DNA of 64,000 nt from the NCBI RefSeq assembly GCF_947504105.1, contig NZ_CANNGP010000001.1, positions 1 to 64,000 on the forward strand, written 5' to 3'. Position 1 is the first letter of the stretch, and each line of letters opens with the position of its first letter. The stretch comes from an uncultured Tateyamaria sp. (lineage in GTDB: Bacteria > Pseudomonadota > Alphaproteobacteria > Rhodobacterales > Rhodobacteraceae). Position numbers and translations under genes: made by a program. Positions 1-8,034 of the stretch are shown here, piece after piece. The notes under the pieces were generated by a model, which was given only the letters and a program-made list of their open reading frames with translations, made no database searches and was not told the DNA's origin.

Positions 1-414
1 AACAAAAGGCTGAAAGAATGCCCCAACCGCGCCCGTGCCAACACGATCTTGAGGTCGATACCTGGCATCGGTGAAGTCGCAGCATCAACCATTCTGATTG
101 AGATGCCAGAGATCGGCAATCTTCGTAAGAAACGGGCAGCTAGCCTCACGGGACTGGCTCCAATGACCCAGCAATCAGGAAAGTGGTATGGAAAAGCCCG
201 CATTCAGGGTGGACGAAAGCCCTTGCGTGACGCGCTATATATGCCCGCGCTTGTAGCGGTAAAATACAACCCAGATCTACGCGACAAATACAAAGCTATG
301 ATCGATCAGGGAAAACCAAAAAAGGTCGCCCTCACGGCCATCATGCGAAAGCTCATCGAACTCGCAAATGCATTGGTCAAAGCAGACAGGCTATGGATGC
401 AAAACCGTACTTGA
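1..414 (+). mobile_element. IS110-family transposase, C-terminal part (cut by window edge)
   Basis: The reading frame is open from the first base, so the 5' part of the gene lies outside the window. What is visible is the C-terminal Transposase_20 domain of IS110/IS116/IS902 transposases: a helix-hairpin-helix-like IPGIGEVAAS motif, then LTGLAP, QQSGKWYGKARIQGGRK, and a run of small residues in the LRDALYMPALVAV helix. These enzymes are DEDD-type recombinases that move circular intermediates without long terminal repeats. The catalytic DEDD part would be upstream, so completeness cannot be judged. It borders a corrinoid-activation gene and marks a possible rearrangement point. Family assignment is firm; whether the copy is active is unknown. 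Confidence 0.88.
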
Positions 415-478
415 ACAAGACGGATACTCATTTGAGACCTTCGCCGCGCTTTGTTTGAACGGCCGCTTCGTAGAATCC

Positions 479-531
479 GCAAGGGCATTGAGCGTTCCGA
501 AATTTGAGTTCTCCACGCTCAATGCCCTTGC
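479..531. repeat. 17-bp perfect inverted repeat downstream of the transposase
   Basis: Arms at 479-495 and 515-531 are exact reverse complements (gcaagggcattgagcgt and its complement), separated by 19 nt. It lies 64 nt after the transposase stop codon. It could be a structured end of the insertion sequence or a transcription barrier; there is no T-run directly after either arm. The remaining DNA between 415 and 690 holds no convincing gene. Confidence 0.7.
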
Positions 532-689
532 TACCGTTGCTCTCAGATGTTGACCGAACGTCCACGGTAGATATTTTCAGCCAGAAGAAAGCGCAAACTG
601 CCGCCTTGGAACCGGGCCATGTCGTTTGACACCTTTCCCCTGCGCGCAGGCCAACTATGGTAACGGAAAGATAGATTTACGAGGCGTTC

Positions 690-2729
690 ATGAGCACCGA
701 TCCACTCGTCGTATTCACCCCGTCTGGCAAACGCGGCAACTTCCCCGTCGGCACCCCAATCCTGACCGCTGCGCGGCAGTTGGGGGTTGACCTTGATTCC
801 GTCTGCGGCGGGCGCGGGATTTGTTCCAAATGCCAGATCACGCCCAGTTATGGCGAGTTTCCCAAACACGGTGTGACCGTGGCAGACGATGCCTTGTCAG
901 AGTGGAACAAGGTCGAAGAGCGCTACAAATCCAAGCGCGGCCTGATCGATGGTCGCCGTCTGGGCTGTCAGGCAACGGTGCAGGGCAACGTGGTCATTGA
1001 CGTGCCCCCGGAAAGCCAAGTGCACAAACAGGTGGTGCGAAAACGGGCCGAGGCGCGCGACATCGTCATGAACCCATCGACCAAGCTCTATTATGTCGAG
1101 GTGGCCGAACCCGACATGCACGACCCGTCGGGCGATCTGGAACGGCTGGTGTCGGCCATCGAAACCGATTGGGGCATCAAGAATATCCATGCCGATCTGC
1201 ATATCCTGCAGACTCTGCAACCGGTGTTGCGCAAGGGCGGCTGGAAGGTCACCGTCGCCATCCACCTCGGCGATGACGAAAACGCCCCCCGGATCATGCA
1301 TATCTGGTCTGGCTACTACGAAGGCTCGGTTTACGGTCTTGCCGTCGATCTGGGGTCCACCACCATTGCCGCCCACCTGTGCGATCTGACCAGCGGAGAG
1401 GTCGTGGCCTCATCCGGCATCATGAACCCGCAGATCCGCTTTGGTGAAGATCTGATGAGCCGCGTGAGCTATGGCATGATGAATGCAGGCGGCGCCGACG
1501 AGATGACGCTCGCCGTGCGCGAGGGGATGAACGCCCTTTTCACCCAGATCGCAACCGAGGCCGAGATCGACAAGGGCCTGATCGTTGACGCCGTCTTTGT
1601 CTGCAACCCGGTCATGCACCATCTTCTGCTGGGCATTGATCCGTTCGAACTGGGCCAAGCGCCCTTTGCTCTCGCCACATCAAATGCGCTGCGCCTGCGC
1701 GCGGATGACCTGAACCTGAACATTCACCCTTCGGCCCGCATCTACCTGCTGCCCTGCATCGCGGGACATGTCGGTGCCGACGCCGCCGCCGTGGCGCTCA
1801 GCGAGGCGCCGGACAAGTCGGATGATCTGATGCTGGTGGTCGATGTCGGCACCAATGCCGAAATCCTGCTGGGGAACAAGGACAAGGTGCTTGCATGTTC
1901 TTCCCCCACCGGCCCCGCCTTCGAGGGCGCACAGATCAGCGCAGGCCAGCGCGCGGCCCCCGGCGCGATTGAGCGGGTCGAGATTGATCCTGTCACCAAG
2001 GAACCCCGCTTCCGCATCATCGGCGTTGACCTCTGGTCGGACGAAGATGGCTTTGATCAAGCCGCAGCGGGTACTGGCATCACCGGCATCTGCGGGTCGG
2101 GTATCATCGAGGCAATCGCCGAAATGCGTCTGGCCGGTCTGCTCGATGCCTCGGGCCTGATTGGCAGCGCAGCGCAGACAGGATCGGACCGCAGTGTCGT
2201 GGATGGCCGAACGCATGCCTATGTCCTGCACGATGGCAGCGCCACAGGCGGGCCACGGATCACCATCACCAACCCCGACATCCGCGCCATCCAGATGGCC
2301 AAGGCGGCCCTCTATTCCGGTGCGCGCCTGCTCATGGACAAGTTTGGCGTGGACACCGTCGACCGCGTGGTGCTGGCCGGGGCATTCGGGGCACACATCT
2401 CATCCAAACACGCCATGGTGCTGGGCATGATCCCCGACGCACCGCTCGACAAGGTCACGTCCGCAGGCAACGCCGCCGGAACCGGCGCCCGCATCGCCCT
2501 CCTGAACCGCGACGCCCGGGCCGAGATCGAAGAGACCGTGCGCCGCATCCACAAGGTGGAAACGGCCATCGAACCCCGGTTCCAAGAGCATTTCGTGAAT
2601 GCCTCTGCCATCCCCAATTCGGCTGATCCGTTCCCGATCCTCAACAGCCTCGTTGACCTTCCAGACGTCAGCTTCAACACGGGCGGCGACAACGAAGGTG
2701 GTGGGCGCAGACGCCGGAGGCGTGCATGA
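690..2729 (+). CDS. RACo-like corrinoid-protein reductive activator (2Fe-2S + ASKHA ATPase, DUF4445)
   Basis: The 679-residue protein has the architecture of RACo/RamA-type activators, which use ATP and an iron-sulfur cluster to re-reduce inactive Co(II) corrinoid proteins of methyltransferase systems. The N-terminal ferredoxin-like domain has four cysteines in the plant-type 2Fe-2S pattern: C39, C45, C48 and C93. A linker leads to an actin-like ATPase region with phosphate motifs DLGSTT at 220-225 and VDVGTN at 384-389, plus a C-terminal GAFGAH segment. The C terminus ends in an unusual run of six arginines. A GAGG ribosome site precedes the ATG. It overlaps the following methyltransferase gene by ATGA. 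No corrinoid protein or corrinoid methyltransferase is visible nearby, so its client must be encoded elsewhere. Confidence 0.87.
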   Translation: MSTDPLVVFTPSGKRGNFPVGTPILTAARQLGVDLDSVCGGRGICSKCQITPSYGEFPKHGVTVADDALSEWNKVEERYKSKRGLIDGRRLGCQATVQGNVVIDVPPESQVHKQVVRKRAEARDIVMNPSTKLYYVEVAEPDMHDPSGDLERLVSAIETDWGIKNIHADLHILQTLQPVLRKGGWKVTVAIHLGDDENAPRIMHIWSGYYEGSVYGLAVDLGSTTIAAHLCDLTSGEVVASSGIMNPQIRFGEDLMSRVSYGMMNAGGADEMTLAVREGMNALFTQIATEAEIDKGLIVDAVFVCNPVMHHLLLGIDPFELGQAPFALATSNALRLRADDLNLNIHPSARIYLLPCIAGHVGADAAAVALSEAPDKSDDLMLVVDVGTNAEILLGNKDKVLACSSPTGPAFEGAQISAGQRAAPGAIERVEIDPVTKEPRFRIIGVDLWSDEDGFDQAAAGTGITGICGSGIIEAIAEMRLAGLLDASGLIGSAAQTGSDRSVVDGRTHAYVLHDGSATGGPRITITNPDIRAIQMAKAALYSGARLLMDKFGVDTVDRVVLAGAFGAHISSKHAMVLGMIPDAPLDKVTSAGNAAGTGARIALLNRDARAEIEETVRRIHKVETAIEPRFQEHFVNASAIPNSADPFPILNSLVDLPDVSFNTGGDNEGGGRRRRRRA

Positions 2730-3565
2730 CCAACGCCGAACAGGAGGAGTTCTGGACGTCGAACGCGGGTCCCAAATGGGTCGCACAACAGGCACAGATG
2801 GATGCAGTACTCGCCCCGGTGATGGCGCTTTTGATGGCGCGTGCGCCTTTGGAAAAAGGCGACCGGGTGCTTGATATCGGCTGCGGCACGGGCGTGAGCG
2901 TGGCCGCCGCCGCACAAGCCATCGGTGACACCGGGCATGTCACCGGCCTGGATATCTCGCAAACCATGCTGGACCTCGCCACGCAGCGCATACGTGCGGC
3001 GACCAACATCTTACTGCTGAAAGCAGATGCGCAGTCCCATCGGTTTGCATCCCCCTTCGATGCGATGATTTCACGCTTTGGCGTCATGTTCTTTGACGAC
3101 ACGGTAGCGGCATTTTCCAATCTCGACACGGCACTGGCACCGGGCGGCAGCATGACCTTTGCGGCATGGGGACCTGCACCGCAGAACCCCTTTTTCCTGG
3201 TTCCGGCCAAAGCAGCCGTGAGCGTATTGGGCGACATGCCCAAGGTGGATCGCACCCTGCCCGGTCCCTTCGCGTTCGAAGACAGCGCGCGCGTCCTCGA
3301 AAAGATGGAACAGGCCGGGCTGGCCAACACGGGCGTCGAAACAGTCGCCTTGGATCTCACTCCCCCCGGCAATGCCTCCGAAACAGCCGCGCTGTTCCTC
3401 GATATCGGCCCGGCGCAGCGCGCGGTTGAATATCACGAGACGGACGCGGCCATGACGGCCAAAGTGCAGCATGCCGTGGCCGAGGCAATCTCTGTCTTCG
3501 AAACACCCTCAGGCCTGCGCATCCCCGCCTGCATCCACATCTACAGCGCACGCAAACCCGCTTGA
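2726..3565 (+). CDS. Class I SAM-dependent methyltransferase
   Basis: A 279-residue Rossmann-fold methyltransferase. Motif I, VLDIGCGTG, is at about residues 49-57, and an acidic strand end (GLDIS) follows, both standard for SAM binding. The substrate cannot be read from sequence; the C-terminal half resembles UbiE/Methyltransf_11-type proteins of small-molecule metabolism. The start codon sits inside the stop codon of the RACo-like gene (ATGA), implying translational coupling and perhaps a shared pathway, such as one-carbon or corrinoid-linked methyl transfer, but that link is inference. No signal peptide or membrane segment is seen, so it should be cytosolic. Confidence 0.85.
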   Translation: MTNAEQEEFWTSNAGPKWVAQQAQMDAVLAPVMALLMARAPLEKGDRVLDIGCGTGVSVAAAAQAIGDTGHVTGLDISQTMLDLATQRIRAATNILLLKADAQSHRFASPFDAMISRFGVMFFDDTVAAFSNLDTALAPGGSMTFAAWGPAPQNPFFLVPAKAAVSVLGDMPKVDRTLPGPFAFEDSARVLEKMEQAGLANTGVETVALDLTPPGNASETAALFLDIGPAQRAVEYHETDAAMTAKVQHAVAEAISVFETPSGLRIPACIHIYSARKPA

Positions 3566-3601
3566 CGCCAGCCGCCCCCACGCCTATCCCAAGCCCCGGG
3601 C

Positions 3602-3675
3602 GCGGGTATGGTGAAAAGGTATCACGGCAGCTTCCCAAGCTTTAGTTACGGGTTCGATTCCCGTTACCCGCTCCA
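3602..3675 (+). tRNA. tRNA-Gly (anticodon CCC)
   Basis: A 74-nt cloverleaf can be folded by eye. The acceptor stem is GCGGGTA/TACCCGC, the D-stem GTGA/TCAC, the anticodon loop TTCCCAA with CCC at 3634-3636, and the T-arm ACGGG-TTCGATT-CCCGT. The discriminator is T and the CCA end is encoded. The anticodon stem (GCAGC/GCTTT) has one C-U mismatch and one G-U pair. It decodes GGG codons and stands alone, on the same strand as its neighbours. Confidence 0.93.
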
Positions 3676-3762
3676 GCTTTCTTCACAGTTACGTGCAAAA
3701 ATGGGCAACAGCGTTGCATTTGGAACCATATGGTCCAATTCTATGGGTCAGGAGATCACGTG

Positions 3763-4005
3763 ATGGCACATCCAACAGCTTGGCAAATCGCAACTGACCG
3801 CACGGTGATGAGGCGCGCGACCAAGATCGCCCTCGTCGTCGGCATCGTCATCGCAGTGATCAACCACGGCGACAGGATGGCCACGGGCCAGATGGACGCC
3901 AGTGCATGGCTGAAATGCGCGCTGACCTTCCTTGTGCCCTACTCCGTCTCAACCTACTCTTCGGTCATGGCCGTACGGGAGCGGCTGCAGAGCCTCGGGG
4001 ACTGA
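3763..4005 (+). CDS. NrtS-like nitrate/nitrite transporter
   Basis: An 80-residue membrane protein with two hydrophobic segments. The segments carry the motifs that mark the small NrtS family of nitrate/nitrite transporters described in cyanobacteria and marine bacteria: an INHGD segment after the first helix and VPYSVSTYSS in the second. The start chosen is the ATG at 3763, which has AGGAG eight bases upstream; an in-frame GTG lies directly before it, and an upstream ATG at 3730 has no ribosome site. The stop is six bases before the sulfatase start, so the two may be cotranscribed. Such small proteins probably act as oligomers. Family recognition is from motifs only. Confidence 0.72.
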   Translation: MAHPTAWQIATDRTVMRRATKIALVVGIVIAVINHGDRMATGQMDASAWLKCALTFLVPYSVSTYSSVMAVRERLQSLGD

Positions 4006-4011
4006 TCCACT

Positions 4012-5655
4012 TTGAACATTCTGTTTGTGATGTATGACCAGCTGCGGTTCGACTACCTCAGCTGTGCCGGGCATCCGCATCTGCATACGCCGAACTTCGA
4101 CCGTGTGGCGACGATGGGCGTGCGTTTCACCAACGCCTATGTCCAATCCCCGATCTGCGGCGGATCGCGGATGTGTTTCTATACCGGGCGTTACGCATCC
4201 TCTCACGGCGCCCATTGGAATGGGTTTCCCTTGCGGGTGGGCGAACACACGTTGGGGGATCACTTGCGCAAGGTCGGCATGTCCTGCCACCTGATCGGCA
4301 AAACGCATATGACGGTCGATGCCGAAGGGATGGAACGGCTGGGGTTGGACGCAGAAAGCGTGATCGGCGTGCGCACATCGGAATGCGGGTTCGATCCATG
4401 GGTGCGTGATGACGGGCTCTGGGCCGAAGGGCCAGACGGTTTTTATGATGAAAGACGAAGCCCTTACAACGAATACCTCAAGTCCCAAGGCTATGACGGC
4501 AGCAACCCATGGGCCGACTACGCCAACGCCGGTGTCAAGGACGGGCAAATCGCATCCGGCTGGTTCTTCGACAACACCGACCTGCCCGCCAACATCCGCG
4601 AGGAAGACAGCGAAACACCGTGGCTCACATCCGAAGCCATCCGTTTCATGGATCAGGCGACCGGCCCATGGTGCGCGCATCTCAGCTACATCAAACCGCA
4701 CTGGCCCTACATCGTCCCCGCACCCTACCACGACATGTACGGCCCCAACCACGTGCCCGTCGCCACCCGCGCCGACAGCGAACGGATCAATGCGCACCCG
4801 GTCTTCGACACCTTCATGAACGGCCCCGTCGGCCGCGCCTTTCAGGATGAAAAGGTCCGGGCCAAGGTGATCCCCGCCTATATGGGCCTGATCAAGCAAT
4901 GCGACGACCAGTTGGGCCGCCTGCTCGATCATCTGGAAGCGACGGGCCAGATGGACAGTACCATGATCGTGCTGACCTCGGACCACGGCGACTACCTTGG
5001 CGACCATTGGTTGGGCGAGAAAAACCTGTTCCACGACCCTTCCGTCAAGGTGCCCATGATCATCTATGACCCGCGCGAGGCTGCGAACAGCACCCGCGGC
5101 ACCACATGCGGTGCACTGGTCGAATCCATCGACCTCGCCGCGACATTCATCGAAGCGGCGGGCGGCACTGTCCCCGACCACATCATCGAAGGGCGCAGCC
5201 TCCTGCCATGGTTACAGGGGCAAACGCCCCAATGGCGCGACTACGTGATCTCCGAATATGACTTCTCAGCCACACCAGTCGCGGTGAAACTCGGGCTTGA
5301 GCCGCGCGATTGCCGCCTCTTCATGGTGTTCGACGGGCGCTACAAACTGATGCACTGCGCGGCCCCCGGCCTGCGCAACATGCTGTTCGATCTCGAAACG
5401 GATCCGGACGAGTTGCGCGATCTGGCAAAGACAGACCAGCACAGCGACATCGAAGCCAAGCTGCTGACCCACCTCCACGACTGGGGCCTGCGCATGTCAC
5501 AGCGCACCACCCGCTCCGAAGACCAGATCAAGGCCATGCACGGCGCCTCAAACGGTAAGGGCATCCTGATCCACCTCAAGGATGGCACGGAAGTCGATGA
5601 AAAACTGACACAAAAGTATCGCGGCCCCGCCCGCCAAATCCACCCCAAGGACTGA
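4012..5655 (+). CDS. Sulfatase / phosphonate monoester hydrolase-like enzyme
   Basis: A 547-residue member of the alkaline phosphatase/sulfatase superfamily, most like Rhizobium phosphonate monoester hydrolases. It has the N-terminal metal strand NILFVMYDQLR (D9), the nucleophile segment C49-G-G-S-R53, and the metal/active-site block DHGDYLGDHWLGEKNLFHDPS with D324, H325 and K337. The predicted activity is hydrolysis of phosphate, phosphonate or sulfate esters. The formylglycine motif is unusual: position +2 is Gly where the modifying enzyme normally meets Pro or Ala. There is no signal peptide, so it should be cytosolic. The start is a TTG with a weak GGGGA upstream; the next ATG (codon 7) would cut into the first beta strand. 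The substrate is unknown. Confidence 0.82.
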   Translation: MNILFVMYDQLRFDYLSCAGHPHLHTPNFDRVATMGVRFTNAYVQSPICGGSRMCFYTGRYASSHGAHWNGFPLRVGEHTLGDHLRKVGMSCHLIGKTHMTVDAEGMERLGLDAESVIGVRTSECGFDPWVRDDGLWAEGPDGFYDERRSPYNEYLKSQGYDGSNPWADYANAGVKDGQIASGWFFDNTDLPANIREEDSETPWLTSEAIRFMDQATGPWCAHLSYIKPHWPYIVPAPYHDMYGPNHVPVATRADSERINAHPVFDTFMNGPVGRAFQDEKVRAKVIPAYMGLIKQCDDQLGRLLDHLEATGQMDSTMIVLTSDHGDYLGDHWLGEKNLFHDPSVKVPMIIYDPREAANSTRGTTCGALVESIDLAATFIEAAGGTVPDHIIEGRSLLPWLQGQTPQWRDYVISEYDFSATPVAVKLGLEPRDCRLFMVFDGRYKLMHCAAPGLRNMLFDLETDPDELRDLAKTDQHSDIEAKLLTHLHDWGLRMSQRTTRSEDQIKAMHGASNGKGILIHLKDGTEVDEKLTQKYRGPARQIHPKD

Positions 5656-5659
5656 TCCC

Positions 5660-6214
5660 ATGCACCGCCGCTTCTGCTTTGCCGCGTTGGCAATCACCGC
5701 GTTCCTCGCGCAGCCCGCCATTGCGCAACCGACCTATGACATGGGTGCGATTCCCAAGGGCGCAACGTTCACGTGGCGCGCGGACAATGGCAATGCCACG
5801 GTCAAGTACCTGGGCCAGAACGGCCCGCTCTTCAAATTCCGCTACACCCGTGACGCCAGCCAGGGCCAGCCCGTCAAGGTCACCTCCTGGTCGGACCGTG
5901 CAGGCAACACGGTCAAGGCACGCGTCCCAGGCGGCACGGTCGCCTTCACCCCACATGATTGCAGCATGACGCCCGGCACCTGTCAGTACACAGAATCCCA
6001 TTCCCGCTATGGCAGGCGCAATGTTGTCTCCACCGTCACAGTCAAAAGCGGCACCAGGCACTACACCAAGCATGAAGACCGGGTATCACCGGGCACTTTG
6101 TTTGAGAAAGGCACGGTCAGCATCGACCAATACGGCGTGGCGCTCGACCGAGACTATCAGCATTTCGAAAACGGTGCCGTGACCAAGACCGGTTGGACCC
6201 GGCGCAATCGCTGA
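5660..6214 (+). CDS. Secreted protein of unknown function
   Basis: A 184-residue protein with a clear Sec signal peptide (basic MHRR, hydrophobic core, AIAQ cleavage region around residue 22). The mature part is rich in Thr, Arg, Tyr and Gly and looks like an all-beta periplasmic domain; two cysteines in a DCSMTPGTC segment may form a disulfide. I do not recognise the family. It begins four bases after the sulfatase stop, with AAGGA inside the sulfatase end, so it is probably the last gene of the NrtS-sulfatase transcript. The convergent acyl-CoA ligase gene ends 12 bases beyond it. Confidence 0.7.
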   Translation: MHRRFCFAALAITAFLAQPAIAQPTYDMGAIPKGATFTWRADNGNATVKYLGQNGPLFKFRYTRDASQGQPVKVTSWSDRAGNTVKARVPGGTVAFTPHDCSMTPGTCQYTESHSRYGRRNVVSTVTVKSGTRHYTKHEDRVSPGTLFEKGTVSIDQYGVALDRDYQHFENGAVTKTGWTRRNR

Positions 6215-6226
6215 CCGATACGGTCT

Positions 6227-7846
6227 CTAGCCGATCAACACCTCGCCAAATTCCTCTCGCAGGTTCCGCTTGAGCACCTTGCCGGTCGCATTGCGCGGCA
6301 GCACGTCGGTGAAAACAACCTTGTCCGGCACCTGCCACTTGGCGATCTTGCCGTCAAAAACGGCCAAAACTTCGGCCTCCGATGGCGCTTGCCCCTCGGC
6401 CGCCACCGCCACCAGAACCGGGCGTTCGTCCCATTTCTCATGCCGCGCACCAATCACCGCAGCATCGGCCAAGGCCGGATGCGCAATGGCGATATTCTCC
6501 AGATCCACGGACGAAATCCACTCGCCCCCCGACTTGATGATGTCCTTGGACCGGTCCTTGATCGACAAATACCCATCCGGGTCCAACGTCGCCACATCAC
6601 CGGTGTCAAACCAGCCGTCGGTCAGTGTTTCGTCCACGGTCTTCTGGAAATAGCTGTCCAGGATCCAGTGGCCCCGCACCATCAGCGCGCCCTGTGCCTC
6701 TCCATCATGGGACAGTGGGTTGCCGTCATCATCCATGATTTCCAGCTCGACACCCCACGGCGGACGGCCCTGGTTCTCGCGCAGCTTGTGCTGCGCATCG
6801 ATCGGCAAGTCGGCGTGTTTGGCCAGCGGCTGGTTGGACGACCCAAGCGGCGACATCTCGGTCATGCCCCAGGCGTGGATCAGCTCCACATCATATGTCT
6901 CGCGGAAGGCGGCAATCATCGACGGCGGACAGGCCGACCCACCAACCACGGTCCGTTTGAGCGACGTCAGTTGCGACCCGGATTTCTCAGCCTCACCCAA
7001 AAGCCCCAGCCAAATCGTCGGCACACCCAGGGCAATAGACACCTTGCATCCATCGATCAGCTTGACCAGCGACGGCCCATCCAGTCCCGGGCCCGGCAAC
7101 ACCATCCGCGCGCCCACCTGCGCACAGGCATAGGGTGTGCCCCACGCGTTCACATGGAACATCGGCACAACGGGCAGCACAACGTCGCGGGCAGAAAAGC
7201 CAATGCAATCAGGCGTGTTCGACGCAAAAGCATGCAGGACGGTGGACCGGTGGGAATACAGAACACCCTTGGGGTTTCCCGTCGTTCCCGACGTATAGCA
7301 AAGCGACGACGCGGTATTCTCGTCGAATTCCGGCCACGCGAAATCAGGGGATCCGGTGGCGATCAACTCGTCATAGAACTCCAGCCCCTCGATCTCCGCC
7401 GCTGCTGCCTCATCGCGGCCTTCCATCAGCACCACATGTTTCACACCCGGGATCTTGTCGCGGATGGCTTTCACAAGCGGGACAAAGGTGCGGTCGATAA
7501 ACAGCACCCGGTCCTCGGCATGGTTGATGATATAGATCAGCTGTTCGGGAAACAGACGCGGATTGATCGTGTGGCAGACCAGACCGGCGCCTGAGACACC
7601 AAAGTAAATCTCAAGGTGCCGCCGGTTGTTCCACGCAATCGTCGCGTAACGGGCATGCGGCTCCAGACCCAGCTTGAGCAGCGCGTCGCCCAAGCGATGG
7701 GCATTGGCCCCGACCTGCCCCCATGTCGTCTCTTCGACGCCGCCACCTGTGTTCACGGACGTAATGGCCGTCTCACCATGATACCGCGCCGCATGGCCGA
7801 CCAGTGAAGAAATGGTCAGGGGGTAGTTCATCATTTGGCCAAGCAT
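6227..7846 (-). CDS. dmdB: Acyl-CoA ligase, probable 3-methylmercaptopropionyl-CoA ligase (DmdB-like)
   Basis: A 539-residue AMP-forming acyl-CoA synthetase. It has the ATP-binding loop YTSGTTGNPKG, the GWFDTGDVA hinge and the C-terminal PRNATGKVLKR with the adenylation lysine. The N terminus (MLGQMM..., then WNNRRHLEIYFGVSGAG and HTINPRLFPEQLIYIINHAEDR) matches my memory of the DmdB group of Roseobacter enzymes. These activate 3-methylmercaptopropionate in the demethylation route of dimethylsulfoniopropionate. Close relatives also take short and medium fatty acids, so the substrate is inferred. It is transcribed away from the peroxidase gene end and is not next to other dmd genes. Confidence 0.75.
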   Translation of the reverse strand: MLGQMMNYPLTISSLVGHAARYHGETAITSVNTGGGVEETTWGQVGANAHRLGDALLKLGLEPHARYATIAWNNRRHLEIYFGVSGAGLVCHTINPRLFPEQLIYIINHAEDRVLFIDRTFVPLVKAIRDKIPGVKHVVLMEGRDEAAAAEIEGLEFYDELIATGSPDFAWPEFDENTASSLCYTSGTTGNPKGVLYSHRSTVLHAFASNTPDCIGFSARDVVLPVVPMFHVNAWGTPYACAQVGARMVLPGPGLDGPSLVKLIDGCKVSIALGVPTIWLGLLGEAEKSGSQLTSLKRTVVGGSACPPSMIAAFRETYDVELIHAWGMTEMSPLGSSNQPLAKHADLPIDAQHKLRENQGRPPWGVELEIMDDDGNPLSHDGEAQGALMVRGHWILDSYFQKTVDETLTDGWFDTGDVATLDPDGYLSIKDRSKDIIKSGGEWISSVDLENIAIAHPALADAAVIGARHEKWDERPVLVAVAAEGQAPSEAEVLAVFDGKIAKWQVPDKVVFTDVLPRNATGKVLKRNLREEFGEVLIG

Positions 7847-7987
7847 CGGCGCCTCCCGTTTTTCCTGTCAGAGCAACGCCTTGCCTGCACGGCCCTCCCC
7901 GGCCCCGCGCGTTCCTCCCTTGGGTCAACCCTGCCAAGGGGCGGCGGCCCATGCAAGCGCGGCGTGCACGGGATGACGCAAAGACAA

Positions 7988-8010
7988 GGGGCCAGCCACC
8001 GGCCAGCCCC
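7988..8010 (-). terminator. Probable terminator of the peroxidase gene
   Basis: Read on the minus strand, a 10-bp stem (GGGGCTGGCC with GGCTGGCCCC, two G-U pairs) closes a 3-nt GGT loop, followed by a weak TTGTCTTTG tail. It lies 24 bases past the peroxidase stop codon. Confidence 0.55.
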
Positions 8011-8034
8011 TCGTTCGAACGCCTCAGGCTCAGA

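Noticed and set aside
1680-2396. 238-codon open frame on the minus strand inside the RACo-like gene
   Set aside because: It lies wholly opposite a gene with clear motifs; the product shows no recognisable domain. Long antisense frames are normal in GC-rich coding DNA.
3949-5181. 410-codon open frame on the minus strand opposite the sulfatase gene
   Set aside because: The sulfatase has strong family motifs on the plus strand; the antisense product is rich in His/Val/Gly with no family pattern.
6389-7594. 401-codon plus-strand open frame opposite the DmdB-like gene
   Set aside because: It is a mirror of the acyl-CoA ligase gene, with Arg/His-rich composition and no ribosome site.
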